A DNA stretch of 64,000 nucleotides from contig OZ026604.1 of the NCBI GenBank assembly GCA_964020085.1, positions 20,039,894 to 20,103,893 of the forward strand, read 5' to 3'. Source of the DNA: Micromussa lordhowensis. Its lineage: Eukaryota; Cnidaria; Anthozoa; Scleractinia; Lobophylliidae. Below, in pieces: positions 42,442 through 53,149 of this stretch (positions are counted from its first letter, which is position 1; each line of letters begins with the position of its first letter). The position numbers and the translations under genes were made by a program. The notes beneath the pieces are model-generated. The model was not told where the DNA came from, did not search any database, and was given only the letters and a program-made list of their open reading frames with translations.

Positions 42442-42733
42442 CGCCTAAACAGACGACTGTACCGTTCACTTCCTGGTTGTTGAACTGAATGGCAACGTTT
42501 ACATCCTCAACTGGGGAAGGGTCCAATATTAGTTTTGTCTCCACTATGGCCGTCTTTCTTTCATCTTTGAACAAGACTCCAGCGTACTCGGGGGGTTTTT
42601 GAGCTGACGGTGATTTCAAAAAAATGTTATTGCAGCAATCAGTAGGGTTCTTTTTTCAATTAGCAAAAATAAAAAGAACTAAAGAAAGGCCCAACATGAT
42701 TTACTTACCCAATTTCACTGTTCGTTCCGTCAT
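42442..42733 (-). CDS. Two-exon gene start under a TATA box (possible 5' end of the BEN gene)
   Basis: On the minus strand exon 1 (42709-42733) encodes MTERTVKL and ends G/gtaagt. Exon 2 (42442-42603) starts after an acceptor caccgtcag, and continues QKPPEYAGVLFKDERKT, then ETKLILDPSPVEDVN and QEVNGTVVCLGG, ending in phase 1 before gtaagttg. The joined start is 62 codons plus one base. A TATATAAG box lies about 70 bases upstream of the ATG. The domain is not recognised. It points toward the BEN exon 3 kb downstream on the same strand, so the two may be one gene, but the BEN exon starts in phase 0 and at least one intervening exon would be needed. Confidence 0.55.
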
Positions 42734-42802
42734 TTTCTCTTGCCGGACAAAAAAGTGGACGAACGTGCAAGATGCCTCGTTTGCAAATCACTAGTGAACA
42801 CT

Positions 42803-42811
42803 CTTATATAG
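42803..42811 (-). promoter_or_regulatory. TATA box for the gene start at 42733
   Basis: The minus strand reads ggcTATATAAGagtg. A start site about 30 bases downstream would give a 5' UTR of about 40 bases before the ATG at 42733, which is a normal core-promoter layout. Confidence 0.5.
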
Positions 42812-42892
42812 CCGAACTAGTATGCGTTCTCTAGAACGCGTTCTCTAGCTAGCGTTCTATGTAACGCATTTTTTTTCATTTTTTTGATCGGT

Positions 42893-43035
42893 TACCGTTC
42901 TGTATCCGTTCCGTATCCGTTCCGTTCCCGTTCCATTCCCGTTCCATTTCCGTTCTGTATCCGTTCTGTATCCGTTCCGTTCGCGTTCTCATACCCGTTC
43001 TGTATCCGTTCCGTTCCCGTTCGCAAACGCGTTCC
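42893..43035. repeat. Degenerate hexamer minisatellite (CCGTTC family)
   Basis: Units of CCGTTC, TGTATC and variants (gttccgtatcc, gttctgtatcc) repeat about 23 times. The minus-strand frame through it reads as Arg/Asn/Glu-rich low complexity and is not a gene. Confidence 0.8.
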
Positions 43036-43064
43036 CTGTTAGGTTTCTTCTGATCGGTACTGTA

Positions 43065-43712
43065 GCTAAACAAACACAGCAATTTGGGCAGGAGAGGGAA
43101 CAAAAAATCTTGCCATCCATCAGGGGAGGAAAGGGAAGGTGTGTGTTTTTTAAACCTCTTTTCTGGATTAGCCCAGCCAAAACAGACATTTAAAAGGACA
43201 CATGTTCTAGCTGCTAAATACTTAAAACTTACAATTTCCAGCACTGATATCCCAATTAATATTCTTTTGTGTGCTACCCAATCATCATTAATACAAAAGT
43301 TGTAAAACAAAGCATTTAATGTCGTCGATTATTACTCTTCTCAGTTGTTTTCTAAATATAAAATAATTATTACTTAGTAATTAAAAAAAAACTTTGATTA
43401 CATGGAAAAAGGAGCTATGCAGTAATCTTTGAAAGAACAGGGCTTCTGGTATTTCGCGCGGTCGCGGAGCTGCAAATTTCAAGTTAATCCGTGAAATCTT
43501 GCAAGATTAAAAAAAACATGCAAAATACCGTGAAATTCACTAAAAATTGTACCAAATACATGTCGGAACAACATATTTGAAACGTTATCTCGCCTGTTGG
43601 AGCTGTTTACTTGCCGTGAACTTGCAAATTTATGGTAAAACTTCGTTACCACAACGAGTAAACAAAATCCAAAAACTATGAGGCATTCTTAGATAAAATG
43701 TTTCAAAAAACT
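43065..43712. repeat. Third, shorter copy of duplicated repeat sequence
   Basis: 43065-43375 matches 9465-9765 and 43376-43712 matches about 11380-11715, with the TTAA element between them absent. The left boundary adjoins the hexamer minisatellite. It includes the module ending VLEI/gtaagt and the GGGCTTCTGG element end. Confidence 0.75.
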
Positions 43713-46700
43713 AATTTTACAGACGATGTATGGACAAAAAAAAAAATTTCTCTACATTTAGTTATAAACTAGTACAAATTTCTCCTATCATGATTTTGGT
43801 AAATTCTGGTGCTTTTTTAAGCATAAGTAGCTGGTTTTGCGAGCTCACCGAACTAATTTTTGTCATGATACCATACATTTCTTCTACTGGTTACCCCCCA
43901 AAAAACGCAAGGGATTATGGGTCACGTGCAAGTAGCGAATGTTGTTCTACATGTAGGTAATAAACTGAGTTCAACAATCTGGATTGCTGTTAGCTTATTA
44001 TACTATTGACCAATCAGACGAAATGGCGAGATGACGACATGTCACTTCAGTTAGCCTAAACAGCGCTTCGGTTAGCCTAAATATCACTGACTTGAGGGTG
44101 GTTAGCTCTCAAAAATCGTGTGGGTTAATAAGCGCATCCCAGCTTCCGTCCTTTTCTTTCCTATTCGTGTTTTAAAGACGCCCAGAACTGTTTTCAATGA
44201 TGCTTACCTGAAATGAGCACCAATCGATGACAAATTACACTTTGGCTGTGAATTTGACCGATCGAGTCCTATAGGATGACAACAACACTCATTAATACCA
44301 AAAGCTTTATAGTGGAAACTATCAAACACACAACTGACCTGGAGAATCCGAAAGCGGAAGTGATCAGATTGAGCAATGAGTCATCAAACACTGAAGAAAC
44401 GTATTCCTACTGTTACAAAGAATACAAATGCTTGTTTCTGAACTCACCTCGCTTCAAAATAACTTGTGTTTTCTCCACAAGTGAGAGAATTTCACCAAAG
44501 AGAAACGAAGCGACCGAATGCAGACAGACAGTCACACCTAAAGTGAAAATCTCCCAGAAGTCCCAGAAGTCCCAGAAGTCCCAGCGCGTACAATCTGGAA
44601 TGGTACAGTGGCAAGGACTTGGGAACTGTGAAGTAATGTACATACAGTGCAGCCGAGAAAAATGCACGACGTTTTGTAACATGCCTGTTATATTGTAAAA
44701 TGGCAACAAATGGGGCTCCATCCGTAAAAAGAGTGTGTGGCGACATCTTGTTCCAGGCGAAGTATAACAACTTGTACAGATTGATACCTAGTATATTCCA
44801 TACCTAAAAACACTTGTCGTTACCAATATTTGTATTGGCTCTATGATCTATTTAGCCATAAGAAGAAAAATTTTCCATTAGTAATAGTTTAGGCGAGAAT
44901 ACTTCGTAATTTTTCCTGTAACAGGTTGGAGTGTTATGGGCTAGTATGGACCCGCCGGCCTCATTTTTATGTTGGCCGAGTAAGAGCCTGAAACCAAATG
45001 GCACTTTCATGTTGATCAAGTAAAAGTCCGGAACTGAATAAACTGGAAGTGATAGAATCGGATCGGTAGTAAGATGGCAAGGGAGGGGGAATCGCGCCAG
45101 ACCCCTAAGTCGTGAGAACACATGATCTTTGTCACGCAAGAGCGTGACTAGCATCTTTTTAAAAATCGATAACGCAAATACTTCGATTTTGGCTTGACCA
45201 ACCCCTCTCTTTCAGTATAAAATATGTGTTACCATTGATCATTGCTTTTAGGACATGTGGTGGCTCCTAAAGCAGCCGTTGGTTTTTCTGTTCTACTGCT
45301 CAAAAATTGAGTGCAAAACATTCATCAATCCAGAAATTTCACGACTCTTGCCTGATAAGTTTCTCAGGCACTCTTACCATGAAGTTTTGGTCTAAACGGA
45401 CCTCTATCCCCTTTAATCTCACCTCCCAGCCAATCTCTGGCAATGGCGTACCATCAAAAAAAGAGTTGTCGGGAAGAGAGAGATCTCTCTCAACTTCCTA
45501 AAATGCTTGTGAAATTAAAGCCTCGAGCTCTTTGTCGAATTACCGTCTGCTTTGTTGCCCCTATGTTTATTTAAAATGCCGTGCGCTTTGTGAATGGGGT
45601 GTACCTCCTGTCTTATGTCGGCAGTTTGTTTACGTACTTCAAAAAATTAAAAGACCCATTAAGGCATGGGTACACATGGGAGTTATCAAATGACTAGATC
45701 AGTTTGAAAATGAATCGCCCTCCGCAGCAATGATTTCTGTAAATAAGGGAAACAACGGAAGGTAGTTATCACCACAGCCAGTCAAAACTGAAAACCACAT
45801 GTTTAGAATTCAAGTTCAATCTATAGTTACTATGCCCAATTTAAATTCATTGACTCGGCCGGTCCCTTGAGAAAAGCATCTGGCATTAATTAAAGCTAGG
45901 AATTTTAAAAAATGCATGAACAAAGAGCATCTCGAACGTCCGTTTAGAATTTTAATTACTCGAAGTGACGAAAGATTGAATAAATCAAAAACGAAAAACA
46001 CATTTTTTAGACCTATTTTTTAGTACTTATTTTTTTAGAAAATTATCAAATTTTAGGTCTAAAATACGGAAAAACGTTTCGATTTTTAAACGACAGAGAT
46101 AAGAAAAACGATTTTAAGGGCAAAATGACGGAAAACGAGCTCATGTTATAGAAAAAGCGGATGTACCTCGGTGTAAAAACCTGTGAAGTTTTTCTTTGTT
46201 TTACAGCTATTGTTAGGCTTAGGGTCTATTATGTTGACTTCTTTGTTTTCTTTGTTTTGCGTCACTGGTGAGTGTCACAGGTTCTAACACCGAGGATGAG
46301 CAGAAAACCGAGCAGGTTCCATGTTTGTTGTATTAGTAACGACTGTATGCACCTTTCGTGTCGCTGAAGCTGGTATTAAGCAAATTAAAGGAGGATATCT
46401 CCACTGGCACAGGAAGAGGACAAACAATCAAAGATGTCGACGATTTTACAGCGGTGAAAAGGGCGTTAACGATACCGCGAGTCTATACCAGTCTTGTAGC
46501 TTCGGCTCAGTTTTCAAGTGAACTCAACGAAGAAGAAACGAAACTCACAAGGGACACAGTTGACTAAAAAATCCATAAAGGGAGAAAAAAAATGGAGGAG
46601 TAATTATCAACAGAACCTGATAGTGTAGTGGTGTAGAAGGAATACTGGTAAGCGTGAGGTATGCGAAAGGTACGGGGTTCGAGACCTGCAGTGGTAAAAA

Positions 46701-46950
46701 GAAAAAATAACGCGAAAGGAGCAAATATAAACGAGAAAGAGAAAGAAGAATCGAGCTGGGAAAAAAAGAGGGTCGGCAAAAAGACAGCGCAAAATGAAAT
46801 CCTCTTTTATTCATAAAGTAAGTAATAATTATAAATGTTAATAGTCAATACCTTAGGGAGTTGCTATTGTCTTCAAAAACAATAGAGCGCATACATAATT
46901 AATCATTTTGCATATATAATAAATCTATGGGGGTTATATGGAAATCTTTC
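43713..46950. other. Largely empty interval
   Basis: No gene could be supported. A 140-codon frame at 44276-44698 contains a tandem 9-bp repeat (TCCCAGAAG, 44551-44584) and no known domain; it has no splice or promoter context. Paired GGTTAGCCTAAA motifs at 44048-44081 recall the AGGCTAACCG motifs of the MITE at 27340-27567. Frames at 46321-46567 are short and unrecognised. Confidence 0.3.
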
Positions 46951-46953
46951 CGG

Positions 46954-47195
46954 AATAGACCATTTTACAGTTGTTGGCAAAGTTACCTGGCCTCTGACTG
47001 GCAGCGAGGCTGGAGTTGACCTTGTTTTGATACAGACCTCTCTGCTTTTATTGTGCAAATCAAGTTGTTCTCATGCTAACTAGTCGACATTTACATGAGA
47101 AAAGCTTGAAGGTCTGTATCAAAGCAAGGTCACCTCCAGCCTCGCTTGCATTCATGGCCAGGTAACTAAGCACACAACTGTAGAATGGCCTATTT
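46954..47195. mobile_element. Long palindromic MITE
   Basis: Arms of about 90 bp: the left starts AATAGACCATTTTACAGTTG and includes GTTACCTGGCC and GATACAGACCT; the right gives the inverse AGGTCTGTATC, GGCCAGGTAAC and CAACTGTAGAATGGCCTATT. Centre about 60 bp. Non-coding. Confidence 0.75.
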
Positions 47196-47438
47196 CAAAC
47201 AATACAACAACAAGGAGCATTTCGAGCGAACGCTTGAAGTAGGCTCGATGCGCGTCATACAACTCGCGGTCACTCCACTCCATAACCTTTACATCAGAGA
47301 AGGCTGACTGGTATTTATGAGCAGTTTCATTTCAAATGTAACGAACATATATCAAACACTTTACACCAACATTACACGATATGACGTCACTAACCTCGTT
47401 GTCATGTTGACCAAGTAAAAAGACTGGTCTCCATAGCT

Positions 47439-47553
47439 CAATTTTCAGCCAAAAGCAATAGACCTCAGCACCAGGCTCCGGGGAAGAAACCCCACAAACT
47501 CTGTATTTATTCCCCAGAGCCTCGTACTAAGGGCTATTGTTTTGGGCTGAATT
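47439..47553. mobile_element. Palindromic MITE
   Basis: AATTTTCAGCCAAAAGCAATAG on the left end pairs imperfectly with CTATTGTTTTGGGCTGAATT on the right, and CCAGGCTCCGGGG with CCCCAGAGCCTCG inside. The loop is about 25 bases. Non-coding. Confidence 0.65.
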
Positions 47554-47869
47554 TTAATATATCGAAATTGGTGTATTGTCATGACACAATTTCAAATGAA
47601 CTTTCATGTCAAAACATTTTGCGCTTAAATTACGCTTGCAAATTCCTAGAAAGCGTGGCGGTTAAACTCTTCCTACCACGTATAGAAAACCCAACTCTCT
47701 GCAATGTCTTGCTTACAAAAAAAATCCTTTAAGTCTAAGATCATACACATATCAGCTTTCTCTAACATTCTGCTTGTTGCTGTTGGCCGTTGGTATTCCA
47801 CAAAGTCAAACGCTAGGAACTGGACTCGTTTCCAGTTTCTCAGACTCTTGGTCCTCTGGCCTCAAAATG

Positions 47870-48235
47870 TATGATAGTCTGTCGTCTTTGTCTCTTTGTC
47901 TTTGGTCAGAAAGTCTTTGCCTGATCCATTCCTTGTTCTTGGCATAATATTGTCTCCAATATTCCTTCATCCGCTCCCTAGCTGTTGTTTTTACAGTAGG
48001 TTCGCCGTTAATTACGGACGTGTTCCTTGTTCTGTTGACAATATATAGGCTGGTTGGTTCCTGGCGATCCGTTCCTTGTTGTTTTCATACCATCTTTTAC
48101 GACGGGTGTTGAGAACCTCGGCGTTCTCTGTACGCCATCGTCTTTGTCGAAGCCCGGACTCGTTCCTTGTTCTCTGCATAATATCTTTTATGGTAGGCCT
48201 TTCTGCAAACGACCTTCAGGTCATTCTCCAGCAGT
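47870..48235 (-). pseudogene. Basic repeat protein of a virus-like element (broken)
   Basis: In shifting minus-strand frames the motif YY(A/E)xNKE followed by basic residues recurs three times: YYAKNKEWIRQRLSDQRQRD (about 47890-47970), WYENNKERIARN (about 48062-48110) and YYAENKERVRA (about 48150-48185). Stops and frameshifts separate them. It follows, on the same strand, the acidic protein and ATPase-like remnants. Function unknown; a DNA-binding or core role is only a guess. Confidence 0.4.
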
Positions 48236-48289
48236 TGATGAGTAAAACCCGAGAATCCTACTCTCTTATAAGAGTTACATGGTTAATTC

Positions 48290-48815
48290 AGGTTTCTACC
48301 TCTTCTTCGTCTTCGTCATCATGTTCGGGGAGTAACTTCTTTTGCATTAGTCTGCTTAACAGGAATTTCTGTTTTCCCGCTGCCGACTCGGCCGCTTCGT
48401 CAAAATCCATGTCATCTTCCTCAATAAAGCGTCGAAGAGTCTTCATGACTTTATGGTGTATTGCGTCGTGTTTGAGTCCATTTTGGAAGCTCTTCTGGAA
48501 GTCTTTCGTAGCCTTCTTCTACTTACAGGTAACAGAATATTGAAAGCGGCACTTTCGGCATGCATAGTCTTGGGATTTCCCTTATCCAGGAACTGTTGGA
48601 CTTCTTTCATGTAGGTTTCTTTGAGATCTACCCCCGACATTTTTACGTAACGGACTCCACCGATCTGGTTCATCATCGTTGTTCGCCTCACCTTCGATTC
48701 CTCTTCGGAGCTGCTAGTATGCCCCTCTTTCTTCCACTTCCTCTTCTTCCTCTTCTACGATTTCATCATTGTTTTCTTCTACAAGTTTAAAAGTACTTGC
48801 TGAAGGACCAGGCAT
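48290..48815 (-). pseudogene. Acidic/helical small protein of a virus-like element (broken)
   Basis: It starts at an ATG read from 48815 (MPGPSASTFKLVEENND, then a Glu run and an early stop). It resumes in another frame with YMKEVQQFLDKGNPKTMHAE and AAFNILLPVSRRRLRK (48443-48691), and again in a third with MKTLRRFIEEDDMDFDEAAE before an acidic end at about 48293. The pieces look like one gene of about 170 codons broken by at least two frameshifts and a stop. It lies between an ATPase-like remnant upstream and a basic repeat protein downstream on the same strand. I do not know its function. Confidence 0.4.
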
Positions 48816-49039
48816 GATTCTCGTCAGTCGACCTCCACCCAAGACAGCGTGCTTCGAATGAGCCGAGTCGATTTAAGTGATATTCAATATACCATTTTGA
48901 ACAGTGTTCAAACATCCTCTCTCTTAATTCCTGGATGCCAACGCGGGTATCCTTCGTGCGACAAGAGGGGACTAAATACGCGGTTCCTGTCCATCACTGG
49001 CGGGATGTAGATCCAGGACCGTGTATCCGAATGGTCGTT

Positions 49040-49600
49040 CGGTCACTTTCTGATACGCGTCCATCATGTCTTACCAGCAAGTGGGAAAAGCTCGAAAACG
49101 TAAATTCCTAATACTAATTGGTCTCGGGGATTTTTGAAGGCTATAACCTAGTGGGCGTTCCTGGAAATACTCTTGGCATATTTCCCTGGTGGAAACAGGT
49201 CTGGTACAAGTACAACACGGTGATATTGTGATGACGAGAATGTTTGGTGAAAAAGTCACCTCCCTCTTCACCTCCCTCTGCCATCAGATCATCTAACACG
49301 AGTAATCCACCCTTCGGAAACCATTTTTGCAAATGGGGGGTGGTAGGAATCCATCCGTAAAATTGTACACCAGCCTCTTACATGTCTCGGAACTGATCCA
49401 TCTTTCCACGCCCCGTAGCAATAATGAATCGTGGGAGGACGGCTAACAAAGAATTCTTCCAAGTGATCCAAGAGTAACGACTCAGTAAAACAAGTCTTGC
49501 CACAGCCAGAGTGGCCCACGACCAAAATACTGGAGGTGTCTGGAACAGAAACCCTTCTCCCATTTCTATTCCATTTGGAATCCCACGATTCATTTTGGTC
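49040..49600 (-). pseudogene. P-loop ATPase remnant, packaging-ATPase-like (Polinton/adintovirus-like)
   Basis: The minus strand holds Walker A in VVGHSGCGKTCFTESLL (about 49475-49525), a middle segment PPTIHYCYGAWK, Walker B in GGLLVLDDLMAEGGEE (about 49265-49320), then HHNITVLYLYQTC and a PRP-type end. The order and the LVLDDL then sensor-like TVLYL pattern fit the FtsK/HerA-type packaging ATPases of Polinton- and adintovirus-like elements. At least three frame changes break it, so it is an old genomic copy. The host relation (endogenous virus or transposon) is inference. Confidence 0.5.
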
Positions 49601-49689
49601 GGAAAAGTGATGCTTGGGACTTCGTCTCCTGTTTTCTAGGATCCTCTGCCTTGAGAAATTTTTTTCTCGAGACGGATTCTATTGTTTCA

Positions 49690-49880
49690 TTGCTAGTGGT
49701 GGTGGTATGGCGCTGGTGTGGCGGTGGTGGTGGTGGTGGGTTTGGTGTAGTAATGGTGCCAGTGGCAGTGGTGTAGCGGTAATGGAGGTGGTGGTGGTGT
49801 TGGTTGGAGCAGTGGTGGTGGTGGTGGCAGCGGTGGGTGTGGTGGTGGTGGCAGTGGCGGTCGTGGTGATGGTTGTGGCA

Positions 49881-49911
<31 letters not shown>

Positions 49912-50040
49912 GTGTAGTGGTGGCAGTGGCGGTGGTGGTGGTGGCGACGGTTGTGGCAGTGGCGATGGCGGTGGTGGTGGTGGCTATAGAAATTGTGGTG
50001 GTGGTGGTGGCGGTGGCGGTGGTGGTGATAGTGTTGTTTT
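49690..50040. repeat. GTG/GGC trinucleotide minisatellite
   Basis: A 350-bp run of GTGGTGGTG with GCG and GTA variants. The Val/Ala-rich plus-strand frame through it is an artefact of composition. Confidence 0.85.
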
Positions 50041-50128
50041 GATATTAAAGTTCGTTACATTTGAGATAAAACTGCTCATGAATACCAGTCTCGTCTCTTC
50101 GACTAATTTAAATTCTATAAGGGGAGCA

Positions 50129-50165
<37 letters not shown>

Positions 50166-50226
50166 TATTACAAGATAATTTGGTGTTATCAACTGGGTTG
50201 ATAATGTGAATTGTCCACCGTAAAGA

Positions 50227-50274
50227 GATTCGGAAGCTGACGTTTCGAGCGTTAGCCCTTCGTCGGAGCGAATC
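50227..50274 (-). ncRNA. Hammerhead-like motif in the palindrome, left arm
   Basis: Sequence and layout match the motif at 17094-17141: closing GATTCG/CGAATC, CCGACGA core, GGGC/GCTC stem II, GAAA then CGTC. It shares the C for U core change. Confidence 0.45.
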
Positions 50275-50281
50275 CGGAGTC

Positions 50282-50328
50282 GCTAGCTCCGACGAAGGGC
50301 TAACGCTCGAAATGTCAGCTTCCGAATC
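50282..50328 (+). ncRNA. Hammerhead-like motif in the palindrome, right arm
   Basis: This is the inverse copy: CCGACGA, GGGCTAACGCTC and GAAA are kept, but the next bases are TGTC in place of CGTC, and the 5' strand of stem I is altered (gtcgctag). It is probably inactive. Confidence 0.4.
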
Positions 50329-50828
50329 TCTTTACGGTGGACAATTCACATTATCAACCCAGTTGATAACACCAAATTATAATTTAAATTCTAAACGGAC
50401 ATTCGAGATGCTCCTTGTTCATGTGTTGTTTAAAATTCCTTTGATTAATGTCAGATGCTTTTCTCAAGCAAGCGATCGAGATCAATGAATTTAGATTGAA
50501 CATAGTAACTATGTATTGAAGTTGAATTCTAAACATGTGTTCTTCAGTTTGACTGGCTGCGCTGATAACTACCTTGCGTTGTTTCCTCTAAGTTAAGTGT
50601 AGAAATCATGGCATTTTGTGAATGGGGACATTTGATTATGCATTGCGTAAGTAAAAATATCGATTCCTTGACTTTCAAACTCCAACGAATAAACAACAAA
50701 TAAACAGGAATAAACCAACACGAAAGCAAGACTAGTTTCCAATCTCTTTTTACTCGGTCAATATGACGACAAGTAGGGGGTACCCCCTACCCCTTCAATA
50801 CTGGATCGCGTGAAATACGAAAAGGGTT

Positions 50829-50909
50829 ATTTAAAGGCGAGCGTCACCTCTATATTCGCACACCAAACAGTCAGTTACTTGAAGTTGGATGAGAGATTTA
50901 TTAAGGTGA
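50829..50909 (+). promoter_or_regulatory. Putative core promoter and first exon
   Basis: TATTTAAAG at about 50829-50837 is followed 70 bases later by a consensus donor (ttattaag/gtgagt at 50909-50910). It could be the promoter and non-coding first exon of a transcript including the small frame at 51133-51396. Confidence 0.3.
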
Positions 50910-51132
50910 GTCATTCAAGTGGTTGGTATGCTTCCTATCATGGTAAGGGGAGCTGAGTGTTGCAATGTGTGACCTTTTTATGGATCATGGATGCCCTCGA
51001 CAAAGGTTAGAAAAAGTGTCGAACACTTCACTTGTGGTTGGCACCATGGAACGAGAGGGAAACAGGAATAGTGATTTTTTTTTATAAAGACACTGTACTA
51101 GCTGACAAGCGATTCGTTGCTCGACTACTTTG

Positions 51133-51396
51133 ATGACTTGTATGACCATGACCATGGGTGATATGGCTGATGTTAAACGTGCCAAAAGATATGTCAAAAG
51201 ATATGGCATCAAAACGTACAAAGAATTATTTTGGTTTTTGAAGGGGTCGAAAAGGAATTGCAACACCATGTCATATATCCAATGTTTTGTCTGTCTAGTT
51301 GACATACAACCTGAGGGAACTGATGTCACTCAGCTCTTCCTTCAACACATATGTCCGAAAGTCAACCATCTGAGCAACCTGCAAAACACCCTGTGA
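51133..51396 (+). CDS. Small hypothetical protein
   Basis: An 87-codon frame starts at an ATG in a run of MTCMTMTMGDM. It is followed by a basic helix-like stretch (DVKRAKRYVKRYGIKTYKEL) and a Cys/hydrophobic end. An acceptor-like tract (ttttttttataaag) about 45 bases upstream would join it to the TATA-driven first exon at 50829. No family recognised; it may be non-coding. Confidence 0.25.
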   Translation: MTCMTMTMGDMADVKRAKRYVKRYGIKTYKELFWFLKGSKRNCNTMSYIQCFVCLVDIQPEGTDVTQLFLQHICPKVNHLSNLQNTL

Positions 51397-51639
51397 AATA
51401 CACTGTGATACACTGTAAGTATTTTTAATGTATTCTGATGTCATCTCTTCTCTGATTGGATGCCCATGAGGTCATCGTCCCATTATGAACTGCCACGCCC
51501 CATTTATAATGTTTGCTCGTACCCATGGCCCTCAGTCTTAACAAGGTGGCTGACCTAACTGACTTCTAACACTTTAAGACCTGACACTGTAAGTATCGGA
51601 TCGATTTTTTTTATTGATTGTTGTTCAACCCAGTTTGAT

Positions 51640-52510
51640 TGACACATCGGACGAGTCTGGGTAAATGGCAAAACTGGATTTCTAGCACTAATTGCTCTGG
51701 TTTAGAAGACCTTCTTTTCAGTTATAAAACACAGCCACGCGCCGTTTCAACGTTTACGTTGAAACGGCGGAACAAGTTATGTTCTCTTCAAAATAAATGC
51801 ATTCGTTGTATGTTCTTTGCTGATAGTAGAGAGTCATCTCAAGTTTTTATAAACTTCTTGATATTCTTAAATTTGATAACATTGTTAAACTGAGTACATG
51901 CACACTCGCACATAAGATATTTAATAAGTCCTCTTATATTCCTTCACTGTTTCATGATTCCCTCACAATAGTCTCTAGCTTGCACAAGTATAACACCAGA
52001 TATGCCTCCAAAGGTAATTTTCATCGACCAAAAGTAAGGACCAACACTGGCAAATTTACCTTTGTATATGCTGCATCTAAATTATGGGAAACGGTACCGA
52101 CAAACTTGAAACGGCTCTCTATTAATGGCTTTAAAAAGCGCTATAAAAATCATCTTCTCAAATGTCAGTCATAGTTCACAATTTCCAACTAAGTTTCACT
52201 TTGTAATCATATCTGTTCTTGTTTTCTGACTTTTCTGTAAATAATATTTCCATGCTATTTTCATAAAATCTGTGAAGTAGTTTAGTTAATAATTTTTATT
52301 TGTTTCCTTCTTTCCTTTCGTTATCTGTAAGTAAGCAGCAGCCAACTCTAAAGCTTTGCTACTTTGGCTGCTGCACACTAATTCACAAATTTGTATCTAT
52401 ATACTATACATCTCCATTATTTTGTTTTCTGTACTTTGTTTTTTTTTCTTTCCTCCTTTCTTTGCTTGTACAGAATAGTGTAAATAAAGGTTGAGGTTGA
52501 GGTTGAGGTT
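51640..52510 (+). mobile_element. LINE 3' end with (GGTTGA)n tail
   Basis: Frames at 51639-51893 and 51980-52174 encode the C-terminal end of a CR1/L2-like RT (LCSLQNKCIRCMFF, later HKYNTRYASKGNFHRP and NTGKFTFVYAASKLWETVP). They are in different frames and broken. The 3' end has AATAAAGG and a GGTTGA repeat tail at 52489-52510, as expected of an L2/CR1-type end. The upstream part is lost (5' truncation). Confidence 0.7.
51740..51769. repeat. Perfect 13-bp hairpin in LINE sequence
   Basis: CGCCGTTTCAACG, then TTTA, then CGTTGAAACGGCG. Perfect arms and a 4-base loop within the LINE coding remnant; probably a local palindromic repair scar. Confidence 0.8.
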
Positions 52511-53140
52511 ACGTTGAATGAAAATTAAGGATCCTTTTAAGAAAGCTTCTTTAGGCTTACCCAACGAAATGGATTTCTTGTGGATTCGTGAGCAACTTGG
52601 TAAATTCCAACCAAGTTTTGAGTTAAAAGTTCGAGTTAAGAGGCTACTCTGTTGGTAATCATCCTCTTTTAACTTATTTATGGTGGATTAAGTTATTAGT
52701 CCAAGAGGGTATGCTGTCGACACAAGTCACGCTCGTGCAAAAATAAAACATGATTTCGGTTACAATATTTGAACCCTATGGGACATACAACCCTTTAACG
52801 CGAAATGTTAAATCTCCCTCGTTTTGCAAATTTCTACAGGCTCGACTGACATCTTGGCACAGTTCCTGTTTCCTTTTCCTTGTTTTCGTTACTCCAAATC
52901 TGCCACCGTTCGACCCACCCGTGTAAATATTTTTGATCGTTGTCCTCCTAGTTTTGCACTAAGCCTGAGCCCGCGATATGGTCACATGAAGCTGGTCAGG
53001 GGGTACCTTGTTTTGACAGCTGTCAATTGACATAACATGGATGTCCAATATCAAAGATGTTCCTATGATAATGCCGTTACTTTCTTAGAGTTTTTAGATC
53101 GGCGATGCAACGATCATTTTGAATTCTATTGTTTCAAATA
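52511..53140. other. No gene seen
   Basis: AT-rich sequence after the LINE tail. Small frames have no recognisable domain. Confidence 0.3.
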
Positions 53141-53149
53141 GCAATTATT

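Larger units (their letters stand above)
50128..50384. mobile_element. Palindrome of two Penelope ends
   Basis: The Penelope terminal sequence seen at 16985-17141 (gtttctaaagaaactgtggt ... gtccaccgtaaagagattcg) occurs here, runs to about 50275, and is followed by its inverse (50285-50384, ctttacggtggacaattcac). No coding part is left. The head-to-head joint is at about 50275-50284. Confidence 0.75.

Noticed and set aside
42876..43310. 144-codon Arg/Asn-rich minus-strand frame
   Set aside because: Joins a hexamer minisatellite to an exon-like module and repeat sequence; not a gene.
44276..44698. 140-codon plus-strand frame as a gene
   Set aside because: No domain, no splice or promoter context, and a 9-bp tandem repeat inside; left as unsupported.
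49614..50042. 142-codon Val/Ala-rich frame
   Set aside because: Trinucleotide GTG/GGC repeat; no protein features.
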